Assembly: GCA_046757725.1 (NCBI GenBank)
Contig: JBHHYU010000015.1
Location: 1-45,691, forward strand
Length of the DNA: 45,691 nucleotides
Direction: 5' to 3'
From: JBHHYU01 sp046757725
Lineage (GTDB): Bacteria; Desulfobacterota; Binatia; UBA9968
Numbering within the stretch: the stretch's first letter is position 1; each line of letters begins with the position of its first letter. Positions 1-7,998 of the stretch are shown here, piece by piece. Both the position numbers and the translations under genes were made by a program. The notes beneath the pieces are model-generated. The model had not been told where the DNA came from. It did no database searches and was given only the letters and a program-made list of their open reading frames with translations.

Positions 1-54
1 CAGATCAAGATCATGCTGAAGAATAACCCGGCAAGGCTGATGTGGTTGGATTGA
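1..54 (+). CDS. C-terminal end of a probable amidohydrolase (partial at left edge)
   Basis: The first reading frame is open from the window edge to a TGA at 52-54 and encodes 17 residues ending IMLKNNPARLMWLD. This resembles the usual end of amidohydrolase-2 (TIM-barrel metal-dependent hydrolase) proteins, where a final helix carries an N-x-A-R-L-(L/F)-G-L pattern. No catalytic part is visible, so the family call rests on this tail alone. The MFS gene that follows on the same strand 88 bases later could be its partner carrier, which would be common for catabolic hydrolases. Confidence 0.45.
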   Translation, partial: QIKIMLKNNPARLMWLD

Positions 55-142
55 ATTAGGCAGAAGGCAATAGGCCGAAGTTAGGAACGAATCTTTAGAA
101 TACCTCGCTGATGCCTGTTACCTCGCGCCTGTTGCCATTCCG

Positions 143-1366
143 ATGAATCAGAGGTGGTGGATTGTTATCGCCGGATGTTTAGCTCATGCCGTAAACACCG
201 GCTTTAGCTATTTCGGAATGAGCGCCTACTTTCCCTCCTTCGAGCGGGAGTTTGGCTGGAGCCGGACTGCAGTCTCAGGCGCCTTTTCACTCGCCAGAAT
301 CGAATCCGGTCTTATCGGTCCGCTTGAAGGATACCTTACAGACCGGTTCGGCCCTCCAAAGATGATGTTTATCGGCATCGTTGTTGGTGCATTGGGGTTT
401 CTCTCACTGAGCTTCGTTAATTCACTGACCATGCTGTATGCCGTTATTGTTCTGGGAATCGTCCTGGGATCCAGCTTGGGTTACAACATGCCCATCAGTG
501 TAGCTATTGCGAAGGTATTCCATACAAGAAGAAGCTTGGCCTTCGGCGTCTATCGCATGGGTCCGGGATTGTCCGGCCCTCTCGTGCCGCTGGTGGGGTG
601 GATGATCGGCCTGTGGCGATGGAGAACCGCCGCCGTGGCTTCAGCATGCATGTTGTTAGCCGTTAACCTTCCTTTGGCATCGGTGATTGCTCGAACCTAC
701 GGGCGCCACAAAATCATGACCGATCCGGTTCCCGACTCTAAAGTGGAGGATGTGCCGGATGAGAAGATCGTCGCCGACCCCCAGTTCTCTTTGAAGGAGG
801 CGATGCGTACGATGTCCTTTTGGACGCTCTCCATTGCTATGGCGTTACGTCATCTGGTTACGGAAGGCGTCTCGGTCCATTTTGTGATCCTTCTGGTGGA
901 CCGCGGATGGAGCACGGAGGCGGCCAGCGGTCTCCTGGGGATCTCAGCCTTGATCAGCGCGCCTGCTCGTCTGGGAATGGGTTGGCTGGGGGACCTGTAT
1001 GACAAACGACGACTCCTTATGGGGTTGCTGATCTCGCTCGGTTTCTCGGTTCTTATCATGGGCTGGACTGCCCATCCTTTTGTATGGACGAGCTGCATGG
1101 TGCTTTACTCCCTGGCTTATGGGGGGCTTGCTTCGCTTCAGGAGCCTATTCGTGCCGACTACTTCGGCACCCAATCCTTCGCTGTAATCCATGGAATGAG
1201 CCGTTCCATCACAACGGCCGGCACCTTTATGGGCCCGATCATCGCCGGTGTTTTCTATGACCTGACGAAAAGCTATGCGATTGCATTCACCTTGTTTGCA
1301 TTCGTCAGTCTTTTGGCGACGCTCTGCATGTTCGTGACTAGACCGCCCGTGAAGCACATAAGTTAG
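143..1366 (+). CDS. MFS transporter, OFA/monocarboxylate-like
   Basis: This 407-residue inner-membrane protein has about twelve hydrophobic segments in two halves, separated by a charged loop near residues 190-215. Between segments 2 and 3 it carries the major facilitator motif A variant GYLTDRFGPPK (about residues 63-73). Overall it resembles the oxalate/formate and monocarboxylate (OFA/MCT) branch, which moves small organic acids. The substrate cannot be read from sequence. The ATG start gives an N-terminus that leads straight into the first membrane segment; no clear Shine-Dalgarno precedes it. It ends 24 bases before the convergent FAD monooxygenase gene. Confidence 0.85.
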   Translation: MNQRWWIVIAGCLAHAVNTGFSYFGMSAYFPSFEREFGWSRTAVSGAFSLARIESGLIGPLEGYLTDRFGPPKMMFIGIVVGALGFLSLSFVNSLTMLYAVIVLGIVLGSSLGYNMPISVAIAKVFHTRRSLAFGVYRMGPGLSGPLVPLVGWMIGLWRWRTAAVASACMLLAVNLPLASVIARTYGRHKIMTDPVPDSKVEDVPDEKIVADPQFSLKEAMRTMSFWTLSIAMALRHLVTEGVSVHFVILLVDRGWSTEAASGLLGISALISAPARLGMGWLGDLYDKRRLLMGLLISLGFSVLIMGWTAHPFVWTSCMVLYSLAYGGLASLQEPIRADYFGTQSFAVIHGMSRSITTAGTFMGPIIAGVFYDLTKSYAIAFTLFAFVSLLATLCMFVTRPPVKHIS

Positions 1367-1389
1367 ACGATCCGATTCCGTCACGCTTG

Positions 1390-2604
1390 TTAGCCTAGCG
1401 TCTTGATATGCTCGGGCCGGATGCCTATGCCGATGAGCCGGGCAGGTATGCGACGAAGGAATGGGAATTTTGAGAGAAGCCGCATTGGAAGCGGCGGTTT
1501 CAATGGTTTTTTCTTGCCCAAGACCCGGGCTATGACCCTGCGTTGGATTGCAACCTGCATCCACTGGGTGACGCGTGTGGAAAGCTCGCGTCGCTTCTGC
1601 ACCTTGCTTAGGTGATCACTGGTCAATTGTCCCTTATGGAGCGGCCCTGCGAGGATATTGGCTGCGGCGACCGCATCCTGAATCGCCAGATTTATACCGA
1701 CGCCGCCGATGGGGGACATCGCGTGGGCGGCATCTCCAATGCAGAGCATGCCCGGACGAAACCATTCGAACAAGCGGTCGACACGGACCGTCAAGAGCTT
1801 TACGGCATTCCACTCACGCAGCTCGGCCATTCGGTTCCCCATGTGTGGCGCAAGCTGGGCCACCTTTTCCCGGAAAGCTCCTAGCCTTTGCCCACGGATC
1901 TTGTCGAAGTCGCCCTTGTGAATGACATAGCCGCACTGCCAATAATCACCCCGGTTGATCGTGATGAAGATCCGCCCGATGTCGAAACGGCCCATGGTTT
2001 GAGAAAGGTCTTCCGGCTTTCGTGAAACACGGAACCAGAGCACGTCCATAGGTGCGCCAAAGTCTTGTACGCGCAAGCCGGCTCTTTGGCGCAGGATCGA
2101 GTGCCGGCCATCGGCGGCAACAATGAGATCAGCGCGCACGTTGATCGACCCGGTCCGCGTCATCGCCTGGACACCAACCACTCGGTCGGACTCTTCAAGG
2201 AGACCGGTTGCCTCGGCTTCCATCAAGAGGCGGAAGTCGGGGTATCGAACCGCTTCATCAGCAAGAAAGTTAAGAAAGTCCCATTGGGGCATGAGAGCGA
2301 TAAACTGGCAGTGCGTCGGTAAGTGAGTGAAGTCCGCAAGCGTGATCGCTGTATCACCGATTTGTGCGGTTAGTTCTCGGATCTCCTGGTGCGGTAACCT
2401 AAGGAACTTGTCCAGCAGTCCAAGCTCGTGCATCACTTCGAGCGTCGAGGGATGAATGGTGTCGCCGCGGAAGTCGCGCAGGAAATCGGCGTGTTTTTCC
2501 AGCACGACCACATCGATTCCCGCACGTGCCAGCAAAAATCCAAGCATCATTCCCGCCGGCCCGCCTCCTGCAATGCAGCAACGCACGGAAATACTGTCCG
2601 TCAT
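1390..2604 (-). CDS. FAD-dependent monooxygenase, p-hydroxybenzoate hydroxylase fold
   Basis: This 404-residue group A flavoprotein oxidoreductase has the three FAD signatures of its family in order. They are the N-terminal dinucleotide motif GGGPAG (residues 13-18, followed by an acidic strand end VLEKH), the DG motif (AADGRHS, D165-G166) and the GD motif (CIGDAAHAMSPIGGVG, G290-D291). Such enzymes use NAD(P)H and oxygen to hydroxylate aromatic or polyprenyl substrates; related ones include UbiH and PobA. The C-terminus is basic and proline-rich (KKKPLKPPLP), as in many soil and marine homologues annotated only as FAD-dependent oxidoreductase. It stands alone, convergent with the MFS gene and divergent from ilvD, so its substrate is unknown. 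Confidence 0.88.
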   Translation of the reverse strand: MTDSISVRCCIAGGGPAGMMLGFLLARAGIDVVVLEKHADFLRDFRGDTIHPSTLEVMHELGLLDKFLRLPHQEIRELTAQIGDTAITLADFTHLPTHCQFIALMPQWDFLNFLADEAVRYPDFRLLMEAEATGLLEESDRVVGVQAMTRTGSINVRADLIVAADGRHSILRQRAGLRVQDFGAPMDVLWFRVSRKPEDLSQTMGRFDIGRIFITINRGDYWQCGYVIHKGDFDKIRGQRLGAFREKVAQLAPHMGNRMAELREWNAVKLLTVRVDRLFEWFRPGMLCIGDAAHAMSPIGGVGINLAIQDAVAAANILAGPLHKGQLTSDHLSKVQKRRELSTRVTQWMQVAIQRRVIARVLGKKKPLKPPLPMRLLSKFPFLRRIPARLIGIGIRPEHIKTLG

Positions 2605-3021
2605 ATTCTCACGTTATTTTCGCTCGCGGTAACTAGACTCAACTTTCACGACAAAGATTGTTTAGTTGTGGAACTGTGACCCTCTAGCCTATAGCAAGGG
2701 AGATATTTTTTCTTATGCCTCACTCGCCCGTCATCATAAAGTGGGCTGATTCACCGGAACGAGTTTAGATCCACGCCTGCTCCAGGCGCTGAATTTCCGG
2801 TGGCCTCCCAACAAACATACCAGGATTAATTGGGGGAATTCCACCTGAATGCATTGGCTTTCATAATGCTTGAGCTAATTGTATCCATCCTTTCAATATC
2901 GCAGGGATTTCGGCCTTTAGCCAGGAATGTTCGATGGCGATTCTGAGATGTTAGCAAGAAAATTTTTAGATCTGGGCGGAGTGATAAAAAAGGCATTGAC
3001 TACCTTGGGGGCAAAGGTGTG

Positions 3022-3051
3022 TTGCTTGCAAAAACCCCTGTGGTGTAGTTA
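3022..3051 (+). promoter_or_regulatory. Candidate sigma-70 promoter for ilvD
   Basis: TTGCTT (3022-3027) and TAGTTA (3046-3051) are separated by 18 bases. A start point near 3058 would put the 17-base dyad at 3059-3075 directly over the first transcribed bases. The hexamers are imperfect, so this is a weak call. Another TTGACT lies at 2996-3001 without a good -10. Confidence 0.3.
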
Positions 3052-3058
3052 AGTCAAT

Positions 3059-3075
3059 AATACTTCTGAAGTATT
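3059..3075. promoter_or_regulatory. Perfect 8+1+8 dyad, candidate operator upstream of ilvD
   Basis: AATACTTCTGAAGTATT reads as two perfect 8-base arms around one central base, 31 bases before the ilvD start codon. Its size and its place between promoter and ribosome binding site fit a dimeric repressor site. No T run follows, so it is not an intrinsic terminator. No regulator gene is adjacent. Confidence 0.5.
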
Positions 3076-3106
3076 AGAAAACAACAACAGTTCCAAGAGG
3101 TAGATC

Positions 3107-4780
3107 ATGGCGGAAAATCTCAAGAAGAGAAGTAGTGTTATTACGGATGGGCCGGATCGGGCGCCGTCGCGGGCAATGCTCAAGGCGGCAGGTTTCACGG
3201 ACGAAGACTTGTCTCGCCCGATCGTGGGGGTCGCGAACACCTGGATCGAAATCGGACCGTGCAATTTCCACCTGCGGCGCTTGGCAGCGAAAGTGAAGGA
3301 AGGTATCCGGGCGGCAGGGGGTACCCCTATGGAATTTAATACCGTCTCCATCTCCGACGGTATCAGTATGGGTGCTGAGGGAATGAAGGCTTCTCTTATT
3401 AGTCGCGAGGTGATTGCGGATTCGATCGAACTCGTCGCTCGAGGCAATCACTTTGATGCGTTGGTCGGGATCTCGGGCTGTGACAAGACCAATCCCGGTG
3501 TGGTAATGGCTCTTGCCAGACTCAATATCCCCGGCCTGGTGCTTTACGGCGGCTCTATAGCGCCTGGTCATCTTGCAGGCCGCGACCTGACTATTCAAGA
3601 CGTGTTCGAGGCGGTGGGTGCCTATGGTCGTGGTAAGATCAACGCCGAGCAACTCAAGGCCGTCGAAGACACCGCCTGCCCGGGCGCGGGTGCGTGTGGC
3701 GGGCAGTTCACTGCCAACACCATGTCCACGGTACTGGAATTCCTCGGTATCTCGCCGCTGGGAAGCAACGGTATCCCCGCTATGGTGGATGAAAAAGATG
3801 AGGCCGCTTTTGCTGCTGGAAAGCTCGTCATCGAGCTCCTGCGCCGTAACCTGCATCCATCGCAGATCCTAACCCGCAAAGCGGTGGAAAACGCTATCGC
3901 CGCCGTCGCGGCGACCGGGGGCTCCACCAACGCGGTCCTGCACTTGCTGGCCATCGCCCGTGAAGCGGGGGTCGACTTGACGATTGACGACTTTGACCGG
4001 ATAAGCTCGCGTACGCCCCTCCTCGCCGATCTCAAGCCTGGAGGGCGGTTCGTAGCCAGCGATCTGTACAAGGCGGGTGGGATTCAGCTTATCACCAGGC
4101 GGTTGCTCGAAGCTGGTATCCTTAACGCGGATGCCCTCACAGTTACCGGGCGTACCATCGGAGAAGAAGCGAGAGAAGCCACAGAGACCACAGGCCAGGA
4201 GGTCGTTCGGCCGCTTACAAGTCCACTGAAGCCCACCGGAGGTCTGGTTATTTTGAAAGGAAATTTGGCTCCGGAGGGATGCGTAATCAAAGTTGCCGGC
4301 CACGAGCGAATGACCCACAGCGGCCCTGCACGTGTGTTCGACCGTGAGGAGGACGCCTTTCAGGCGGTGCAAAAAGGGCAGATCAAACCCAATGACGTCG
4401 TGGTGATTCGTTGTGAAGGGCCGAAAGGCGGCCCTGGGATGCGAGAGATGCTTGGTGTTACGGCGGCGATAGTCGGTGCCGGTCTCGGGGAGTCAGTGGC
4501 GCTACTCACTGATGGCCGTTTCTCGGGGGCGACCCATGGGCTCATGGCAGGTCATGTGGCACCGGAGGCGGCGAACGGTGGACCTATCGCCGTGGTTCAC
4601 GATGGTGACATGGTGAAATTCGACGTGAAAGCGCGACGCCTTGATCTTGAGCTTTCAGATGAAGAAATCCGTTCCCGCCTTAGCCGATGGACACCTCCGG
4701 CACCACGCTATGAAACCGGTGTGATGGCGAAGTACGCAAAGCTCGTCTCTTCAGCTTCCGAGGGAGCTGTTACACGATAA
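3107..4780 (+). CDS. ilvD: Dihydroxy-acid dehydratase
   Basis: IlvD dehydrates 2,3-dihydroxy-isovalerate and 2,3-dihydroxy-3-methylvalerate to the 2-keto acids of valine, leucine and isoleucine synthesis in the cytoplasm. The protein is 557 residues, the usual length of the shorter form. The iron-sulfur cysteines are seen as C52 (GPCNFH), C125 (GISGCDKTNPG) and C197 (CPGAGACGGQF). The C-terminal part has the expected GPKGGPGMREM and DGRFSGATHG motifs. AGAGGT a few bases upstream supports the ATG. No other branched-chain gene is nearby, so it is a lone copy. The paralogous sugar-acid dehydratases (EDD, YagF-like) are longer or differ in the cysteine regions, so IlvD is preferred. Confidence 0.95.
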   Translation: MAENLKKRSSVITDGPDRAPSRAMLKAAGFTDEDLSRPIVGVANTWIEIGPCNFHLRRLAAKVKEGIRAAGGTPMEFNTVSISDGISMGAEGMKASLISREVIADSIELVARGNHFDALVGISGCDKTNPGVVMALARLNIPGLVLYGGSIAPGHLAGRDLTIQDVFEAVGAYGRGKINAEQLKAVEDTACPGAGACGGQFTANTMSTVLEFLGISPLGSNGIPAMVDEKDEAAFAAGKLVIELLRRNLHPSQILTRKAVENAIAAVAATGGSTNAVLHLLAIAREAGVDLTIDDFDRISSRTPLLADLKPGGRFVASDLYKAGGIQLITRRLLEAGILNADALTVTGRTIGEEAREATETTGQEVVRPLTSPLKPTGGLVILKGNLAPEGCVIKVAGHERMTHSGPARVFDREEDAFQAVQKGQIKPNDVVVIRCEGPKGGPGMREMLGVTAAIVGAGLGESVALLTDGRFSGATHGLMAGHVAPEAANGGPIAVVHDGDMVKFDVKARRLDLELSDEEIRSRLSRWTPPAPRYETGVMAKYAKLVSSASEGAVTR

Positions 4781-5372
4781 CCAAACTTCGATGAAGGAGT
4801 TCGGACCCTTCCTGGTCAGGGTCTCGGTCCCGCTTTGCAGGTAAGGTAACATCAAAAAGGGGCAAACGGCACTAGCATAGCGGTTGTCCGTAAGCGCCGC
4901 CAGAGTGGCTCTCTGCTTTGTTTCAGTAATGCCGTGCATGCACGTTTTCAGGGAGTGATGGAACGCATGCTTGGAATCAATCTTCAGAAACCATCTAGTG
5001 CAGTGTGTCACGCTGTTGGTACTTTATCCGAAGTACACCACCACGAAGGACACGAAGAGCACGAAGGAAAACAATAGCCTCTTGAAATCCGGTTGCTCTT
5101 CTAATCCGATCGTCCGTTCTTCGTGTCCTTGGTGCGCTTCGTGGTGAATAGAGAAACATGGGTCAGCGTTATGGCGGCGGATAGGCACCATGCCGGCGGG
5201 ACGAGAACCTGTAGTGATGTCTTGGGAACTGGGGTGTTTCGCATGAAATTTCATTCCCGGATTCTAAACTGTTACGTCGGAGAATAAATGACTTCATTTA
5301 AGAGGCACTACACTAGTGAGTAGAAAAATGCTGCAACGCCGGGGTTGGTAAATATCGGCATGGAGTAAAGGG
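4781..5372. other. Intergenic region with a dispersed-type repeat
   Basis: This 592-base gap lies between ilvD and the MmgE/PrpD gene. The short ORFs in it do not look like real proteins. The main structure is the CACGAAG inverted repeat at 5036-5150. A 12-base perfect palindrome, CGTGCATGCACG, lies near 4932-4943 with no clear role. Confidence 0.6.
5036..5150. repeat. CACGAAG-type inverted repeat element
   Basis: The left arm (from 5036) contains CACCACGAAGGACACGAAG followed by AGCACGAAGG, three spaced copies of the CACGAAG core. The right arm (to about 5146) is the opposite strand: read in reverse it gives CACCACGAAGCGCACCAAG, then GACACGAAG. The two imperfect arms enclose about 45 bases. 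Read on the minus strand, the left arm encodes a peptide ending FVLFVSFVVVYFG, a string I recall being annotated as short hypothetical proteins in many environmental genomes. I judge it to be a non-coding mobile or dispersed repeat rather than a gene. Confidence 0.65.
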
Positions 5373-6737
5373 ATGGAGTGCACGAGAAAGATTGCCGAGT
5401 TTGTCGTAGGCACAAACTACGGCGCCTTACCCGCGGGGGCGCTAGAAACTGCGAAGACGGCTCTAATCGACTGTGTGGGTGTCGCCCTGGCGGGGAGCAA
5501 AGAGGTTAGTGCCAAAATCTGTAGCCGGATGGTCCAACAGGAAAGCGCAAGAGGTGAATCAACCGTTTTTGGTCAGGGGTTTAAGTCCTCGCCTGTGATG
5601 GCTGCTTTTGCCAATGGGACCGCGGCGCACGCGCTCGATTACGATCATAGCTTTTACCTCATGGGACAGCCCACCTCAGGGCTTATCCCCGCCATCCTTA
5701 CTTTAGGGGAATCCATCGGCGCAAACGGCCGTGACGTTCTGGAGGCCTACGTTTTGGGTTTTGAGGTTACGGCGAAATTAGCCGCCTCGATGCCTGACCA
5801 TTCCAATAAAGGTGGCTGGCACAGCCCGGGGACTTTAGGCTCTCTCGGTGCAACCGTGTCCTGCTCCAAATTACTGCGACTGGATGCCGGCAAGATTCAG
5901 ATGGCCCTTGGGATAGTCTCTTCGATGGCCAGCGGCATCATCGGCAACTTCGGTACCATGACCAAGCCGCTCCACGCCGGGCTCGCCGCGCGCAACGGTG
6001 TGCTCGCAGCGCAACTCGCCCAGGCCGGATACACCGCTAACCCGGAGGCCCTGGAAACCGGCATGGGATTCTTTGAGATCTATTGCCGTAACTTGCCTGT
6101 CGTGCCGGCCGCTCTGGGGACGTTGGGAGCATCGTATGCGCTAATAGAGAAAGGTATCAAAATCAAGCCCTATCCGTGCGGCGGGTTAACGCACGCGGCG
6201 ATCGACGCGGTACTAGAAATACGCGCGCAGGAAGGCCTTACCCCGGAGATGATTGAGTCCATCAAAGTAGATGTGACCCGGCACACCTATAACCGGATCG
6301 CCTTCAGAATTCCCTCTACGGGCCTCCAGGGAAAGTTCAGCATGCCCTACGTGTTAGCCCGAGCTATGACTGACGGGAAAGTTTCTTTGGATACTTTTAC
6401 GGATGACGCCGTCAGAGAGCATCGTATCCTTGAACTAGCAGCAAAAGTTCACATGACGGTCGACCCGGGTCTCAGGGAAAGCGGCGCAGGAAGCCGCCCC
6501 TGCAGAGTGGCAATCCGTTTGAATAATGGAACAAGCTTCTCACGTGACGTTGACCATCCGAGGGGAAGCCCGGAAATCCTGCTATCCCCAGCGGAGTTGA
6601 GGGCAAAATTCGTCGAGTGTGCAACCCGTGCGATCAGCAAGGAGACTGCCAATCGGGTTTTAGGATATTTGCATCGGCTGGAAACCGTGACTGATATAAG
6701 ACCTCTATGCGAGATCCTTTCGGCCAAGGGAGAATAG
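5373..6737 (+). CDS. MmgE/PrpD family protein
   Basis: This 454-residue cytoplasmic protein belongs to the family of 2-methylcitrate dehydratase (PrpD), cis-aconitate decarboxylase and immune-responsive gene 1. The family hallmarks are present: FANGTAAHALDYDH (about residues 78-91), GWHSPGTLGSLGA (148-160), MTKPLHAGLAARNG (about 196-209) and KPYPCGGLTHAAID (about 267-280). A GGAG about seven bases before the ATG supports the start. There is no prpB or prpC beside it, so a methylcitrate-cycle role is not supported. Such isolated members often act in catabolism of other di- or tricarboxylic acids. The next gene, a 6PGDH-type dehydrogenase 161 bases downstream on the same strand, could be a partner. 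Confidence 0.9.
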   Translation: MECTRKIAEFVVGTNYGALPAGALETAKTALIDCVGVALAGSKEVSAKICSRMVQQESARGESTVFGQGFKSSPVMAAFANGTAAHALDYDHSFYLMGQPTSGLIPAILTLGESIGANGRDVLEAYVLGFEVTAKLAASMPDHSNKGGWHSPGTLGSLGATVSCSKLLRLDAGKIQMALGIVSSMASGIIGNFGTMTKPLHAGLAARNGVLAAQLAQAGYTANPEALETGMGFFEIYCRNLPVVPAALGTLGASYALIEKGIKIKPYPCGGLTHAAIDAVLEIRAQEGLTPEMIESIKVDVTRHTYNRIAFRIPSTGLQGKFSMPYVLARAMTDGKVSLDTFTDDAVREHRILELAAKVHMTVDPGLRESGAGSRPCRVAIRLNNGTSFSRDVDHPRGSPEILLSPAELRAKFVECATRAISKETANRVLGYLHRLETVTDIRPLCEILSAKGE

Positions 6738-6898
6738 ACGAATGTGAAGCGCGATCTTCCGATTGCAGGACGGACATACCTTCTGCGCGGAAAAAACCGG
6801 CAGGGTTCTTTTGAAAGTGAAAGATTTGTTCCGGCTATGACTTTATTGAGCTACAGAACCTTGTTGATGAAGAAACCTGATCTCAGGAGGAACGGACC

Positions 6899-7768
6899 GT
6901 GAAATCCAAAACTGTGGGATTGCTGCATCCAGGTATGATGGGTGTCACCATTGGCGCGGCTGTCGCTGAAAGCGGCGCCCACGTAATCTGGGCTTCCCAT
7001 CAACGGAGCAAGGCAAGCCATGAGCGAGCTCACCGGGCTCGTCTGAACGATATAGGAAACCTGGCTGATCTAGTACAGGCGAGCGCTATCATTCTCGCTG
7101 TCTGCCCGCCTCACGCCGCATCGGAGCTTGCCAGCAGGGTAGCAGAGCAAGGCTTTGGAGGGATTTATGTGGACGCCAACGCTGTTTCACCGGCTACAGC
7201 TAAGCACATTTGCGAAACGGTAACCAAGGCCGGAGCGAGTTTTGTGGATGGCTGTATTATCGGGCCTCCCGTACGACGAGCTGGGACAACCCGCCTTTAT
7301 CTCTCCGGCTCACGTGCCTCGGAAGTGGTCAAGGAATTTTCTGGCAGCATGCTCGATGCCAGGGTGGTTGGAAAGCAACCGGGTTCCGCCTCCGCTCTCA
7401 AGATGGCTTACGCTGCCTGGACCAAAGGTAGTGACGCACTGATTCTTGGAATTCGTGCACTCGCGTCCATCGAAGGGGTTGAAAAAGCGTTGCTCCAAGA
7501 ATGGGCCCTATCTCAACCCGAGCTGATAAACCGCAGCATACAAGCGGCCAAGCTCTCGGCGCCAAAGGCTTGGAGGTACGTCGGCGAAATGCGGGAGATT
7601 GCGGCGACCTTCGAGGTTGCTGGTTTACCCTCGGGTTTTCACATTGCAGCCAATCATATCTTTGAGCGCCTCGCATCGTTCAAAAACTGTACCGAGCAGC
7701 CGCCAACCCTTAGGGCTGTTGTCGACACTCTGTGTACCTCGGCAGAGGAATATTCTAGAGAAGGGTAG
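6899..7768 (+). CDS. NAD(P)-binding 6-phosphogluconate dehydrogenase-like protein with DUF1932 C-terminus
   Basis: This 289-residue enzyme has an N-terminal Rossmann domain, with glycine motif GLLHPGMMGVTIG at residues 8-20 in place of the usual GxGxxG, and a helical C-terminal half of the DUF1932 type. DANAVSP (about 102-108) and the lysine in ALKMAYAAWTKG (about 167-178) match the substrate and catalytic positions of beta-hydroxyacid dehydrogenases. The reaction is probably NAD(P)-dependent oxidation or reduction of a hydroxy acid; the substrate is unknown. The start is GTG, supported by a strong CAGGAGG at 6884-6890. It may be transcribed with the preceding MmgE/PrpD gene. Confidence 0.82.
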   Translation: MKSKTVGLLHPGMMGVTIGAAVAESGAHVIWASHQRSKASHERAHRARLNDIGNLADLVQASAIILAVCPPHAASELASRVAEQGFGGIYVDANAVSPATAKHICETVTKAGASFVDGCIIGPPVRRAGTTRLYLSGSRASEVVKEFSGSMLDARVVGKQPGSASALKMAYAAWTKGSDALILGIRALASIEGVEKALLQEWALSQPELINRSIQAAKLSAPKAWRYVGEMREIAATFEVAGLPSGFHIAANHIFERLASFKNCTEQPPTLRAVVDTLCTSAEEYSREG

Positions 7769-7998
7769 AGAAATCTAAGCCTGCCTAAAGCAACACGGAG
7801 TTTGCCCGGAATTATGCAGGAGTCTATGGAAGATCACTACAGCCCGCATCGTTTTATTGCATAAAGGAGCACTGGAAACTTGCATTGTCTTCTGGTGTGA
7901 GCCAGTGTTTGGGCGTAAGTTGAGCTCATGTTTTCTGTCGAGTTTCCCGTTGGACCTGCTTATGCCCTGCTTTGGGACGCGCCGCATAGGCGGGTCCC

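Larger units (their letters stand above)
2605..3106. other. Divergent intergenic region between FAD monooxygenase and ilvD
   Basis: This 502-base spacer separates two divergent genes. I see no convincing ORF. It holds a short hairpin at 2774-2788 (CGCCTG/CAGGCG, three-base loop, no T run), AT-rich stretches, and near its right end a candidate promoter and a perfect dyad just upstream of ilvD, both listed separately. Confidence 0.6.

Noticed and set aside
944..1564. 206-codon minus-strand ORF across the MFS/FAD gene junction
   Set aside because: It overlaps two real genes and gives a His- and Pro-rich random translation.
3074..3856. Long minus-strand ORF (260 codons) inside ilvD
   Set aside because: It is opposite a clearly conserved gene, has low-complexity and His/Arg-rich translation and no family resemblance; a shadow frame.
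4932..4943. Palindrome CGTGCATGCACG after ilvD
   Set aside because: Isolated 12-base palindrome without a loop, T run or promoter nearby; expected by chance at this window size.
5024..5254. 76-residue minus-strand ORF with a hydrophobic end
   Set aside because: Its only protein-like part is the translation of the CACGAAG repeat; the rest looks random. Treated as a repeat, not a gene.
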